Positions 16,557-24,131 of a stretch of 64,000 bases of DNA are shown here, piece after piece. The stretch is from Chryseobacterium candidae (lineage in GTDB: Bacteria; Bacteroidota; Bacteroidia; Flavobacteriales; Weeksellaceae). Every line of letters begins with the position of its first letter. The stretch's first letter is position 1. The position numbers and the translations under genes are program-made. The notes under the pieces were generated by a model that saw only the letters and a program-made list of their open reading frames with translations, was not told the DNA's origin and made no database searches. The stretch is from NCBI RefSeq assembly GCF_004916905.1, contig NZ_SDLV01000010.1:1-64000 (forward strand), read 5' to 3'.

Positions 16557-16739
16557 TTATGTAGCTTGAATGGTCGTAGTCTGCTTAGGGTTACAGGAAT
16601 CATGACAGCAAGAGCAGTTATCTCCTCTTGAACTGGCACCAAGGATACCTCCTTTCAGCTGGCTGATCTGATCATCATTTAACTTTGTTACAGCTTCTTT
16701 ATTGAACTGTAATCCTTTCATTTGAATTTTTGATTTCAT
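16557..16739 (-). CDS. lanA1: lanthipeptide precursor 1
   Basis: A 60-aa precursor. Residues 1-31 are the leader, with an FNKEAVTKL box (residues 12-20, resembling the FNLD-type box read by class I enzymes), NDDQISQLKGG, and the Gly30-Gly31 cleavage site for the C39 exporter. The 29-residue core starts ILGASSRGDN, then CSCCHDSC, then a Thr-rich tail. It has four Cys and seven Ser/Thr, ample for several rings. The true start is the ATG at 16739. A longer frame from 16853 exists only because the gap between the two precursor genes happens to be open. It lies 34 bp after precursor 2. Confidence 0.9.
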   Translation of the reverse strand: MKSKIQMKGLQFNKEAVTKLNDDQISQLKGGILGASSRGDNCSCCHDSCNPKQTTTIQAT

Positions 16740-16746
16740 AATAATT
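16592..16746. repeat. tandem duplication of precursor gene, copy 1
   Basis: About 155 bp here are nearly identical to 16803-16957 (offset 211 bp), including bases just upstream of the ATG. Only a handful of substitutions separate them until the sequences diverge at the 3' ends of the cores. This indicates a recent tandem duplication. Confidence 0.85.
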
Positions 16747-16773
16747 GGGTTAATGATTAATATTGAAGTTTTT

Positions 16774-16950
16774 TTACTCGATAGTACCTGAAATCTTGCT
16801 ATTGCAAGAATCATGGCAGCAAGAGCAGTTATCTCCTTTCGAGCTGGCACCAAGGATACCTCCTTTCAGCTGGCTGATCTGATCGTCGTTTAACTTTGTT
16901 ACAGCTTCTTTATTGAACTGTAATCCTTTCATTTGAATTTTTGATTTCAT
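16774..16950 (-). CDS. lanA2: lanthipeptide precursor 2
   Basis: A 58-aa precursor, missed by simple length cut-offs. The leader (1-31) is identical in protein sequence to that of precursor 1, ending in LKGG. The 27-residue core starts ILGASSKGDN and CSCCHDSC, then diverges to SKISGTIE at the end. Differences from precursor 1 are Lys for Arg at core position 7, Ser for Pro after the last CxxxC block, and a shorter, different tail. The ATG at 16950 has the same upstream bases as the other copy. It is the first small gene after the TonB receptor gene, on the same strand. Confidence 0.9.
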   Translation of the reverse strand: MKSKIQMKGLQFNKEAVTKLNDDQISQLKGGILGASSKGDNCSCCHDSCNSKISGTIE

Positions 16951-16957
16951 AATAATT
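16803..16957. repeat. tandem duplication of precursor gene, copy 2
   Basis: Partner of the repeat at 16592-16746. The near-identity covers leader, cleavage site, cysteine-rich core and the short upstream sequence. Confidence 0.85.
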
Positions 16958-17043
16958 TAATTTATGAGATTAGTATGAGTATCATATTTTTAAGAGATTA
17001 ATACTTTTTTCTTTTTCGCTCTTCGGCTTGCAAGCTTTATTTT

Positions 17044-19434
17044 TTATTGAACACGTTCTTTTTGTTCACTGTTATTAGAATTGATTTGCTTTGTATTAAG
17101 TTTATTGTTTCCGAATTTATAAATGAGTGAAATTCGGAACCTTTGGTTATCGAAATATAATTTGTTTTTAAGTTCAATATTATTGGTATACCCCGTATAG
17201 GTTGGTCTGTTGCTTCCAAAAATATCTTCGCCCGTTACAGAGAGCTGAAGAATTTTTTTCATAAAAAACATTTTAAAAGCAAGATCCAATCCATTGGTGC
17301 TTGAAACTTTAAACAAACCATCTACGGTAGGAAAAGAATAGAAATAAGAAGCTTCTAAAAAAATAGTTGATGAAATCTTAAATGTGTTAGTGGTGTAAAG
17401 CTGAAGCGAATTACCATTTAAACTGGCATTTGTTTCCGGGATTGAAGATGTGGAATGAGAATAATTATAATCTAAAGTATTCACAGATTCCCACCATTTA
17501 AATTTGTCAAATGTATAAGAAATATTGACTCCATATTTATCTGAAGTGACATAATTGTATGGTTTTTCATAGCGAGAAGTAATGTCGTCTGGCTGAACAA
17601 GAGTAACATAATCAAATCCATTCTTTAAATGCGAATAATAAAACTGGGCAGCTACTTTATTTTTGAAATTATAATTCAATTCAATATTATCAGAGAAAGA
17701 AGGCTGTAAAAAAGAATTTCCTTCAGAATAAAAATATTGATTATTAAAGCTTCTGAATGGGTTAAACCAAAAGTATCGCGGTCTTGTTATTCTTCTGCCG
17801 TAATTTACATTGAATGAATGATTATCATTAGGAGTGTAAGAAAGATAGGCGGTAGGGTATAACTTTAAATAATTGTTGGTATGAATCTGGTCCAATGTCA
17901 GTGAATGCCCATTTGTATTCACACTCTCCAGCCGAAGTCCCAGTTTTCCTTCAATCTTTGAATTTATTTTATGAGTTATACTTGCATAAACACTACTGAT
18001 ATATTCTTTATAAATAAATGAATTGGTGTTATTTATATCTAATATAGGAGTTCCGCTTCCCAGGTTATAAAAATAATTATCACTGTCTGATTTTGATAGA
18101 GAAAGTTTAGCTCCATAGTTCAATGTAAAAGATTTGATGGGGTGGTCCATATCAAAGGTGAAATTATAATTATCAACATTAATTCCTCCCATGCTGTTGA
18201 AAATAAAATCGGAACCCGGAATAGGAGATGAATCTGGGAAAAAATTCTGTCCATAAATTAATTGATTAGACTTATTCTGATAAGAAAAATAATCAAAATC
18301 AAAAGATAGTTTCCTGCCTAAAGAATCAATCTCATAATTGAGGTGGTAATTGAATGACAGAAACTTGTATTTGTTCTTCAGCTCTTTGTTGGAATTAGCT
18401 AAAGAATCAATCTTATTAGTTGTCTTATCAGAAATTACAACCCTGTCTTTTTCGGTCGGGTTGGTGTCGGAGTAGCTGTAGTACAAACTTACTCCCGTCA
18501 TCACTTTGGGCGTTAATTTGTAATCGAAGCCTAATTTAGTAGTAAAGGGGTAAAACAAACTCTTTTTTACCTTTGCTTCTTCCCATAAGGTAGCACGGTA
18601 ATTGTTGACGAAGTTTTCATCTATTTTCCTTTTATTTCTATCATAGTTTACTGAAAAATTAAAATAGCTTTTATTCTTTTGATAATCAAAACTGGCGCCC
18701 ATTCCACCAGAAGTATAATTTCCTTGTATATATCTTGAACTTATTAATGATTTCCAGCTGTTGGGAGCAATTTTTTTTCTCTTAATATTAACAATCCCAC
18801 TATTTCCCTCAGCATCATATTTAGCAGGAGGATTGGTGATGACTTCAATACTTTTGATCTCATCAGACCTTATAGTTTTCAGAAAATTAATTAAATCATC
18901 CCCCGAAAGCTGAATAAGCCGGTCATCAATCATCACAGATATACCATTTTTGCCTACCATAGAGATCTTTTCGTTTTGAACCTTTAATCCCGGAGTTACT
19001 TTCAATGCATCCAAAGCATCTCCGCCGGTTGCTGATATTGAATTCTCAACATTGAAAATAAGCCGATCTATCTTTCTTTCAATTAACTTCTTTCTCCCTT
19101 CTAATACGATTTCTTTGATATTTTTAGCTTTTTCGATCTTTATTTTTCCTAAGTCAATATTGTTATGTAAGCTGATTGTTTTAGTATAGCCGATGTCATT
19201 GAAATATTTTATTTTGATAATATACTCGCCAGAATCTAATAGAATGGAAAATACACCCGTTTCATTACTCAGTTCACTTTTAATAGGGATAGAATCTGTT
19301 TTCAGAATTAAAACCTCACTATATTCCAGAGGAGCATCATTTTCATCAACAATTTTTCCCTGTAATTGGAATTGTTGTGAGAATAAGACACAGCAAAAAA
19401 ATAGAAACTGGATAATATAAATTCTTCTTATCAT
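17044..19434 (-). CDS. TonB-dependent outer-membrane receptor of the cluster
   Basis: A 796-aa outer-membrane protein. A signal peptide (ends about LFSQQ) is followed by a carboxypeptidase-regulatory-like beta domain (GKIVDENDAPLEYSEV, residues about 27-105). Then comes a plug domain (TPGLKVQNEKISMVG, VITNPPAKYDAEGNSGIVNI) and a long beta-barrel of the outer-membrane-receptor family. It lies 94 bp upstream of the precursor genes on the same strand, with no strong terminator between them. Several Bacteroidota lanthipeptide clusters carry such receptors. Possible roles are uptake or sensing of the mature peptide, help in crossing the outer membrane, or immunity. A TATGTTTG box on the minus strand (19463-19470) may belong to its promoter. 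Confidence 0.88.
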   Translation of the reverse strand: MIRRIYIIQFLFFCCVLFSQQFQLQGKIVDENDAPLEYSEVLILKTDSIPIKSELSNETGVFSILLDSGEYIIKIKYFNDIGYTKTISLHNNIDLGKIKIEKAKNIKEIVLEGRKKLIERKIDRLIFNVENSISATGGDALDALKVTPGLKVQNEKISMVGKNGISVMIDDRLIQLSGDDLINFLKTIRSDEIKSIEVITNPPAKYDAEGNSGIVNIKRKKIAPNSWKSLISSRYIQGNYTSGGMGASFDYQKNKSYFNFSVNYDRNKRKIDENFVNNYRATLWEEAKVKKSLFYPFTTKLGFDYKLTPKVMTGVSLYYSYSDTNPTEKDRVVISDKTTNKIDSLANSNKELKNKYKFLSFNYHLNYEIDSLGRKLSFDFDYFSYQNKSNQLIYGQNFFPDSSPIPGSDFIFNSMGGINVDNYNFTFDMDHPIKSFTLNYGAKLSLSKSDSDNYFYNLGSGTPILDINNTNSFIYKEYISSVYASITHKINSKIEGKLGLRLESVNTNGHSLTLDQIHTNNYLKLYPTAYLSYTPNDNHSFNVNYGRRITRPRYFWFNPFRSFNNQYFYSEGNSFLQPSFSDNIELNYNFKNKVAAQFYYSHLKNGFDYVTLVQPDDITSRYEKPYNYVTSDKYGVNISYTFDKFKWWESVNTLDYNYSHSTSSIPETNASLNGNSLQLYTTNTFKISSTIFLEASYFYSFPTVDGLFKVSSTNGLDLAFKMFFMKKILQLSVTGEDIFGSNRPTYTGYTNNIELKNKLYFDNQRFRISLIYKFGNNKLNTKQINSNNSEQKERVQ

Positions 19435-19929
19435 CTGGAAATTAGTTTTTTATGATCGTTATCAAACATACAAAAAAACCAAAATCAAAATATTTTTGTA
19501 ATGATTATTTCTATTAATTTAGAATTATTTTAAATCACCTAATTTTAATTTTCTGATGTTTTATTAATAATTAATTACTTTATTCTTTTTCTGATTTTTG
19601 ACTGCTTTATAAACTTGTTTTTTTTATATTCTATAGTTTCTTTTTTCACTATAAAATAATAATTTTGGTGTTTTTTGATAAATATGATGTTTTTGGACAT
19701 AGAATTTTCACCTATAAATGATCTTTATATGGCATGGAATTCAAAATGGTGTAATTTAAATGCTTGAATTTTTATTTTTTTTATTAAAGCCGTAAATAAA
19801 GGAAGGAAAAGATGCATAAATATTGTATAGTGTTTCTCGTTTACTTTGCAAATTCACACGATTGCCAAAAGTTTATCAAAAACATTATAATAGGATTGTA
19901 TTTCTGTTTTTCCTTAAAGGGAAGTCAGA
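19435..19929. other. intergenic region upstream of the TonB receptor gene
   Basis: Very AT-rich with no supported ORF. The likely promoter of the lanthipeptide operon lies at its left end: CAAACATA on the plus strand at 19463-19470 reads TATGTTTG on the minus strand. A CAA for the -33 TTG lies only 15 bp further, so the match is partial. No regulator gene is found here. Confidence 0.4.
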
Positions 19930-20109
19930 TCATACGACATAGTACGCCCCTTCATGCCCACTCTGATTAAATTTCATTTTTCTATGTCCTTGTTCAGTTC
20001 TGCCTATTGTCGAATTCATTCCTTTTATTCTACTTCCATCCGTTTGAAATATTCCATAACCATTCTCTAGTTTTGTTCTTCCCTGTTGGATAGATTCCCA
20101 TTGAGATAA
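19930..20109 (-). pseudogene. fragment of an unrecognised protein C-terminus
   Basis: A minus-strand frame of 59 codons, without a start, ends at a stop at 19930-19932. It reads LSQWESIQQGRTKLENGYG, then FQTDGSRIKG, and ends GHEGAYYVV. The composition is protein-like, and the piece abuts an RHS fragment on the opposite strand. It may be the tail of a toxin or immunity gene from a polymorphic-toxin locus, but I do not recognise it. Confidence 0.4.
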
Positions 20110-20111
20110 TT

Positions 20112-20261
20112 ATCCGGATGACTGCAGCGCAGTATCAAAAACCTACTTCAGATGTTATCGATACAAAAGCATATAATGAAAGCGTAACATATGATCCTAA
20201 CGGAAATATTCTCTCTCTTTTAAGATTTGGAGGAACTGATACTAATTTAGCCTTAAAGATT
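20112..20261 (+). pseudogene. RHS-repeat protein fragment
   Basis: About 49 codons read KAYNESVTYDPNGNILSL followed by RFGGTD, which is the YDxNGNI repeat signature of RHS/YD-repeat proteins found in polymorphic toxins. The frame is cut on the left by unrelated sequence and on the right by the left end of the IS at 20262. It is not functional. Confidence 0.75.
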
Positions 20262-20333
20262 TGTAAGTCTCCCCAAAAACTGGACAAATTATACCCCTAA
20301 AATTAACGATAAAAAAACAATTAATTTTAGGAT

Positions 20334-20603
20334 ATGAGAACAAGCAAATTTACAGACAGCCAAATTTTGGCAATTTTAAAAGAGTATGAGTCTGGACAAA
20401 CTGCAAAAGAATTGTCTCGGAAATATGGATTCCATTATCAGACTTTGCACGATTGGAAAAAGAAATTCAGCGGGATATCTTCAACAAAAGAACTACAGAA
20501 AATCAAGGAATTGGAATCTGAGAACAATCGTTTAAAGAAGATGTTTACCAATTTGAGTCTGGAACATGAAGCATTGAAAGATGTACTTTCAAAAAAGTGG
20601 TAA
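20334..20603 (+). CDS. IS3-family transposase OrfA
   Basis: An 89-aa DNA-binding subunit. The N-terminal half is a helix-turn-helix (SKFTDSQILAILKEYESG, then ELSRKYGFHYQTLHDWKKK). The C-terminal half is a leucine-zipper-like coiled coil (KELESENNRLKKMFTNLSLE) that mediates multimerisation in this family. The gene ends in a slippery A-AAA-AAG (20591-20597), where ribosomes can shift -1 into orfB to make the OrfAB transposase. Confidence 0.93.
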   Translation: MRTSKFTDSQILAILKEYESGQTAKELSRKYGFHYQTLHDWKKKFSGISSTKELQKIKELESENNRLKKMFTNLSLEHEALKDVLSKKW

Positions 20604-21493
20604 AGCCTGCTACCAAGCGAGAAGTTGTGAATTACCTTGTGTCAGAATATGCGATAAACATCCGGCAGGCGTGTAAATCTCTGAATTTGGAAAGAAGCAG
20701 TTACTATTATCATTCCCAAAGAAAGGAAGATACAGAACTAATTGTTTGTCTGAATGAACTTTCGGAGAAACATCCAAGCTATGGATTTAAGAAAATGTTT
20801 CATAGTCTGAGAAATCAAGGTTTCCCCTGGAATCATAAGAAGGTGTATCGTGTTTACAAGAAGCTTGGATTGAACATTTTAAGAAAACGCAGAAGAAGAT
20901 TAGCTTCAAGAGAGAGGCAAAATCTGGAAGTTCCGAGCAACTACAACGAAGTTTGGAGTATGGATTTTATGAGTGATTCCTTATTCAATTCGAGAAGATT
21001 CCGAACATTTAATATCATTGATGATTACAACCGGGAAGCAATTTGGATAGAGATAGGACTTTCCATCGGAGCAATGCACATGACTGATTTATTGGAATGG
21101 ATCGTGAAAGAAAGGGGAAAACCCAAAGCCATCAGAACAGATAATGGTCCTGAATTTACAAGTTCTGTATTTACCAATTGGTGTCACAAACACCGAATTG
21201 AAATTCGATATATTCAACCTGGAAAACCAACACAAAATGCTTTTATTGAGAGATTCAATCGTAGCTACCGTACCGAAGTTTTGGATGCAAGAATTTTCAA
21301 TAACCTCATTGAAGTTCGAGAAATTACTGCAGAATGGATGGAACATTACAACAGCGGCAGACCTCACGAAAGTTTACAAAACATTTCTCCAATGCAGTAT
21401 TTGTGGAAAAAGAAAAACTCACCAGCGCAGGATACCATAACCGAGTTTTCTCCTTTTCAACAAACCTTTCCAACAACGACAACACTGAAATGA
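20597..21493 (+). CDS. IS3-family transposase OrfB (DDE integrase)
   Basis: A 298-aa catalytic half of the transposase. It has an HTH_21-like region (NELSEKHPSYGFKKMFHSLR) and an rve integrase core. The DDE residues fit D in WSMDFMSD, D in AIRTDNGPEFTS, and E in NAFIERFNRSYR, with the downstream YNSGRPHESL motif typical of IS3. It is normally produced as a fusion by -1 frameshifting at 20591-20597; the GTG at 20597 is the formal start of the open frame. It appears intact, so the IS may be active. Confidence 0.93.
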   Translation: MVKPATKREVVNYLVSEYAINIRQACKSLNLERSSYYYHSQRKEDTELIVCLNELSEKHPSYGFKKMFHSLRNQGFPWNHKKVYRVYKKLGLNILRKRRRRLASRERQNLEVPSNYNEVWSMDFMSDSLFNSRRFRTFNIIDDYNREAIWIEIGLSIGAMHMTDLLEWIVKERGKPKAIRTDNGPEFTSSVFTNWCHKHRIEIRYIQPGKPTQNAFIERFNRSYRTEVLDARIFNNLIEVREITAEWMEHYNSGRPHESLQNISPMQYLWKKKNSPAQDTITEFSPFQQTFPTTTTLK

Positions 21494-21556
21494 AATATTT
21501 TATAATTTTACAAAAAGTGAGGGTTTAATTATGTCCAACGAATAGGGAGACTTACA

Positions 21557-22462
21557 TTTTTCAATACAGGGGTAATTTCAAGACAGCCGTTATTCAATGC
21601 TTTATTCCCTTCAAACCAGAATATTTATAACGATGCAAAGAATGAAAGAATCTTCTCTGTGGAATTAGGATATGGTTTCAAATCGCGTTATATCGATGTG
21701 AATATCAACGCTTACAGAACACAGTGGGACGACCGGTTTATTTCCAGAACGTTCAATGCTACGGCAGCAGATGTTGCTAAATTCTCCCAGCTAAGTCTTG
21801 GAAATGCTTATTTCTACAATGCACTGAATGTAGGCCAGCTCCACCAGGGAATCGAGCTGGAAGCAAAGGCAAGACCTTTGGCTAACCTTAGACTGAGAGG
21901 AATGGTATCATTGGGTAACTGGAAGTATAAAGGAAATGCCAACTTCAACATCCTTGATGTTCAGAACAACCAGGAAATCACAGGAGCTACAGGAACAATC
22001 AATATCAAAGACCTGAAGGTTGGAGATGCAGCCCAGACAACAGCAAGCATCGGAGCGGATTACAATATCACCAAAGCTTTCAGCATTGATGCCAACTGGG
22101 AATATTATGACAAGCTTTATGCTCAGTTCAACCCGATCAACTTCCTTACTGAAGCCGCAAGAGAAAAAGGAATTGTAAAATTGCCAAGCTACCATTTATT
22201 TGATGTAGGAGCTTCTTACAAATTCACACTTGATGCTAAAAAATCTTTAACATTAAGAGCGAATGTATACAACTTATTCAACAAATATTATATTTCTGAA
22301 TTGAGCTCCAATATTTTTGCAGGTGATAAAATTGCCAATGGTCCGGATGCTGGAAAAACTTACCAGGAAGCTGGCAGAGTATATCAGGGCGTTGCAGACG
22401 GCAATACAGGATTCCTTGGTTTTGGAAGAACCTGGTCTGTTGCAGCCACTTTGAGGTTCTAA
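21557..22462 (+). pseudogene. 3' fragment of a TonB-dependent receptor gene
   Basis: The frame is open from the IS right end to 22462 and encodes about 301 residues of an outer-membrane beta-barrel. It starts FNTGVISRQPLFNALFPS and ends in the barrel-closing GRTWSVAATLRF with terminal Phe. LRANVYNLFNKYYISEL is the usual last-strand region of siderophore-type TonB receptors. Signal peptide, plug and most of the barrel are missing because the IS or a linked deletion removed them. An internal Met at 21659 could be mistaken for a start, but it is in mid-barrel. The fragment keeps its own terminator. Confidence 0.87.
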
Positions 22463-22483
22463 GCAGCCTTATCTGAATAAAAC

Positions 22484-22520
22484 AAAGAGTTGTAATTGTA
22501 ATGATTACAACTCTTTTTTA
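22484..22520. terminator. bidirectional terminator
   Basis: AAAGAGTTGTAAT (22484-22496) and ATTACAACTCTTT (22504-22516) form a perfect 13-bp stem with T-runs on either strand. It separates the receptor fragment (plus) from the type VI module (minus). Confidence 0.88.
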
Positions 22521-22523
22521 TTG

Positions 22524-23408
22524 TTAAACTTCAGCGGGTTTACTGCTCAACTCCATGTCTATCCGATAAGCCAGATGCTCATGCATTTTTTCTACAAAAT
22601 GGAGTTCAGCGCTCAGGATCTTAGCTGTTGATTTTTCAAAATTGTATTTGATTTTGATGCTGAATTCAAACTGATCAATAGAAAAATATTTCTCCTTTTC
22701 ATAAAGCTTTTTGATATGGTCTTTCATAAGTTCGTCCTGATTGTTCAGTACGGAATGAAACTCTACAAAAAGGTTGTTGTTTTCTTCTTCAAGCTTTACC
22801 AGTTTCAGCTGATAGTTATATTCTACCCCATCAATCAGCCTTGAGTGAATAGCTGACGGACTGAATAGAAAACTGTAATATTCATTAGGAGGAAATATAA
22901 GGTTATAAACTTCCGGCAGTAAAAGAATGTATTGCAGATTCTTCTTCAATTCGACATCAAAGTTTTTCAATCCCTTTTCATAATTTGTAATCAACTTATT
23001 CTTATCCTTTTCCTCCGGGAAAGTATTGGCCAGCTTACTCTCTTTCCATTCTTCCCAATTTTTCCAAAGATCAGCTTTATTTTCAACGGAAAGGATTTTG
23101 CCACTGGTATCCCTTTTCAGCTGAATAGTACGGGAAATATCTGCAAGGGCAATACTTTGCAGCAGAAAAGGTTTTATCACATGATCTTCAGTATCCCCTG
23201 TGATTTCCTGTAGTTTTATGGTCGTATTTATATCATGATCTCTTTTTTCCTGTTCAATAATAATATCTGATGAGGTTTTTAAAGAAATTGCAGGGTTTTC
23301 TTTACCCATCAGAAATGTATTCTCAACATTCAGAATATACTCCTGTGAAAATTTTTCAAGCCGAAGAAGAGGAATATTTTCCCCGAATAAAAAATTTGAA
23401 ATACTCAT
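22524..23408 (-). CDS. unknown protein at the end of the T6SS effector module
   Basis: A 294-aa protein, without a signal peptide or membrane segment, that I cannot assign to a named family. It is rich in Glu, Lys and Leu, with a helical charged middle (WEEWKESKLANTFPEEKDKN) and alternating beta-like segments in the C-terminal half (VEYNYQLKLVKLEEENNNLF, FEFSIKIKYNF). Its ATG overlaps the stop of the preceding Hint fragment by 4 bp, so it belongs to the VgrG-effector-immunity operon. A role as adaptor or accessory immunity factor is possible but unproven. Confidence 0.6.
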   Translation of the reverse strand: MSISNFLFGENIPLLRLEKFSQEYILNVENTFLMGKENPAISLKTSSDIIIEQEKRDHDINTTIKLQEITGDTEDHVIKPFLLQSIALADISRTIQLKRDTSGKILSVENKADLWKNWEEWKESKLANTFPEEKDKNKLITNYEKGLKNFDVELKKNLQYILLLPEVYNLIFPPNEYYSFLFSPSAIHSRLIDGVEYNYQLKLVKLEEENNNLFVEFHSVLNNQDELMKDHIKKLYEKEKYFSIDQFEFSIKIKYNFEKSTAKILSAELHFVEKMHEHLAYRIDMELSSKPAEV

Positions 23409-23623
23409 TTCATTAAAATTGTGTCACTGAATGGTTTTTCATCGTTAAAGATCATAATATGATATTCTTTATTATGTTCAAAGGCATATTTTGCCCAACT
23501 TTCAACATCTTTTGCCGCCTCTTTTTCTTTTTTTGATGATTTTTTTTCTATTATTAAATCATTAATATTATTCTCTTCATCATAAGCCCACACCTGATCT
23601 CCAATTCTGATGTCTTCGATATT
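23405..23623 (-). pseudogene. orphan Hint-domain fragment with unknown tail
   Basis: The open frame begins right after the stop of the immunity-like gene and reads IEDIRIGDQVWAYDEENN. This matches the early Hint motif of the effector next door (QIKDIKINDEVFSYDLQ). The first Hint block with the catalytic Cys is missing, and only a GTG at 23593 could start it. The remaining 55 residues are charged (KKSSKKEKEAAKDVESW) and end in DTILMK. It looks like the broken junction of a former toxin cassette. Expression of the tail as a small protein cannot be excluded, since it overlaps the next start by 4 bp. Confidence 0.55.
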
Positions 23624-24112
23624 TTATTTATTTTTTTTACTTTCCGCTATCATCTGATCTAATAAATCATCAAACTCATTTCTTTCCGGATTGACATCCA
23701 TATAATTGAGTGTAAAATTTTTTTTCAGATAATCAAGAAGTTCTTCACCAACTAATAGCGACTTTTCTGGTCCAATAATGATATCGTCAAAATCCTGCTT
23801 TCCAATAATCTTCATCCAGTAAAATTCAGGTAATGATTTATTCAATTGGTAGTTATCGTTGAAGTACTCATCTTTAGTTACGATCATTTCTGAAAACTCA
23901 AATCCTGTGAATTTTGTTGTCTGTAATCCGGTTTTGAGCTTTTCAGTAACAATATAACAAGGATGGCATTCCATTAGGTCATCACCTAACCAGTCTTCAA
24001 GTTGGATATGTAATTTTATGACTGTTAAAAATGGAGCTTCTTTCTCCAGAAATTCAGTTTTTTCGCCTAGCCCAACAATAACTTCTGGCTGGATTGTTTG
24101 ATATGTTTTCAT
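23624..24112 (-). CDS. putative immunity protein to the nuclease effector
   Basis: A 162-aa soluble protein (counted from the Met at 24112, MKTYQTIQPEV; an in-frame start at 24148 would add 12 residues and overlap the effector stop). It is acidic, with motifs TGFEFSEMIVTKDEYF and LPEFYWMKIIGKQDFDD, reminiscent of immunity proteins that accompany polymorphic toxins. It lies directly downstream of the effector gene on the same strand, the usual position for the cognate immunity gene. The exact immunity family was not established. Confidence 0.7.
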   Translation of the reverse strand: MKTYQTIQPEVIVGLGEKTEFLEKEAPFLTVIKLHIQLEDWLGDDLMECHPCYIVTEKLKTGLQTTKFTGFEFSEMIVTKDEYFNDNYQLNKSLPEFYWMKIIGKQDFDDIIIGPEKSLLVGEELLDYLKKNFTLNYMDVNPERNEFDDLLDQMIAESKKNK

Positions 24113-24131
24113 ATAATTGATATTTCTTATT

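Larger units (their letters stand above)
20262..21556 (+). mobile_element. complete IS3-family insertion sequence (IS407-like)
   Basis: The element is 1295 bp. Its ends are TGTAAGTCTCCC (20262-20273) and its inverse GGGAGACTTACA (21545-21556). Imperfect similarity continues for about 35 bp (TGGACA, AATTA, ACCC in both). It encodes OrfA and OrfB overlapping at an A6G slippery site. The bases outside the ends (GATT on the left, TTTT on the right) do not form a clear target duplication, and the two flanks come from different genes. The copy therefore took part in a deletion or recombination after inserting. Confidence 0.9.

Noticed and set aside
16557..16853. A single 98-aa protein containing precursor 1
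   Set aside because: The first 38 residues come from reading through the second copy's core region and the gap in another frame; the leader homology starts at the ATG at 16739.
20255..21563. Target-site duplication of the IS
   Set aside because: The flanking bases GATT and TTTT do not match; any 2-bp TT match is meaningless in this AT-rich DNA.
21659..22462. A complete 267-aa gene
   Set aside because: The start Met is in the middle of a TonB receptor barrel, and the frame is open back to the IS end.
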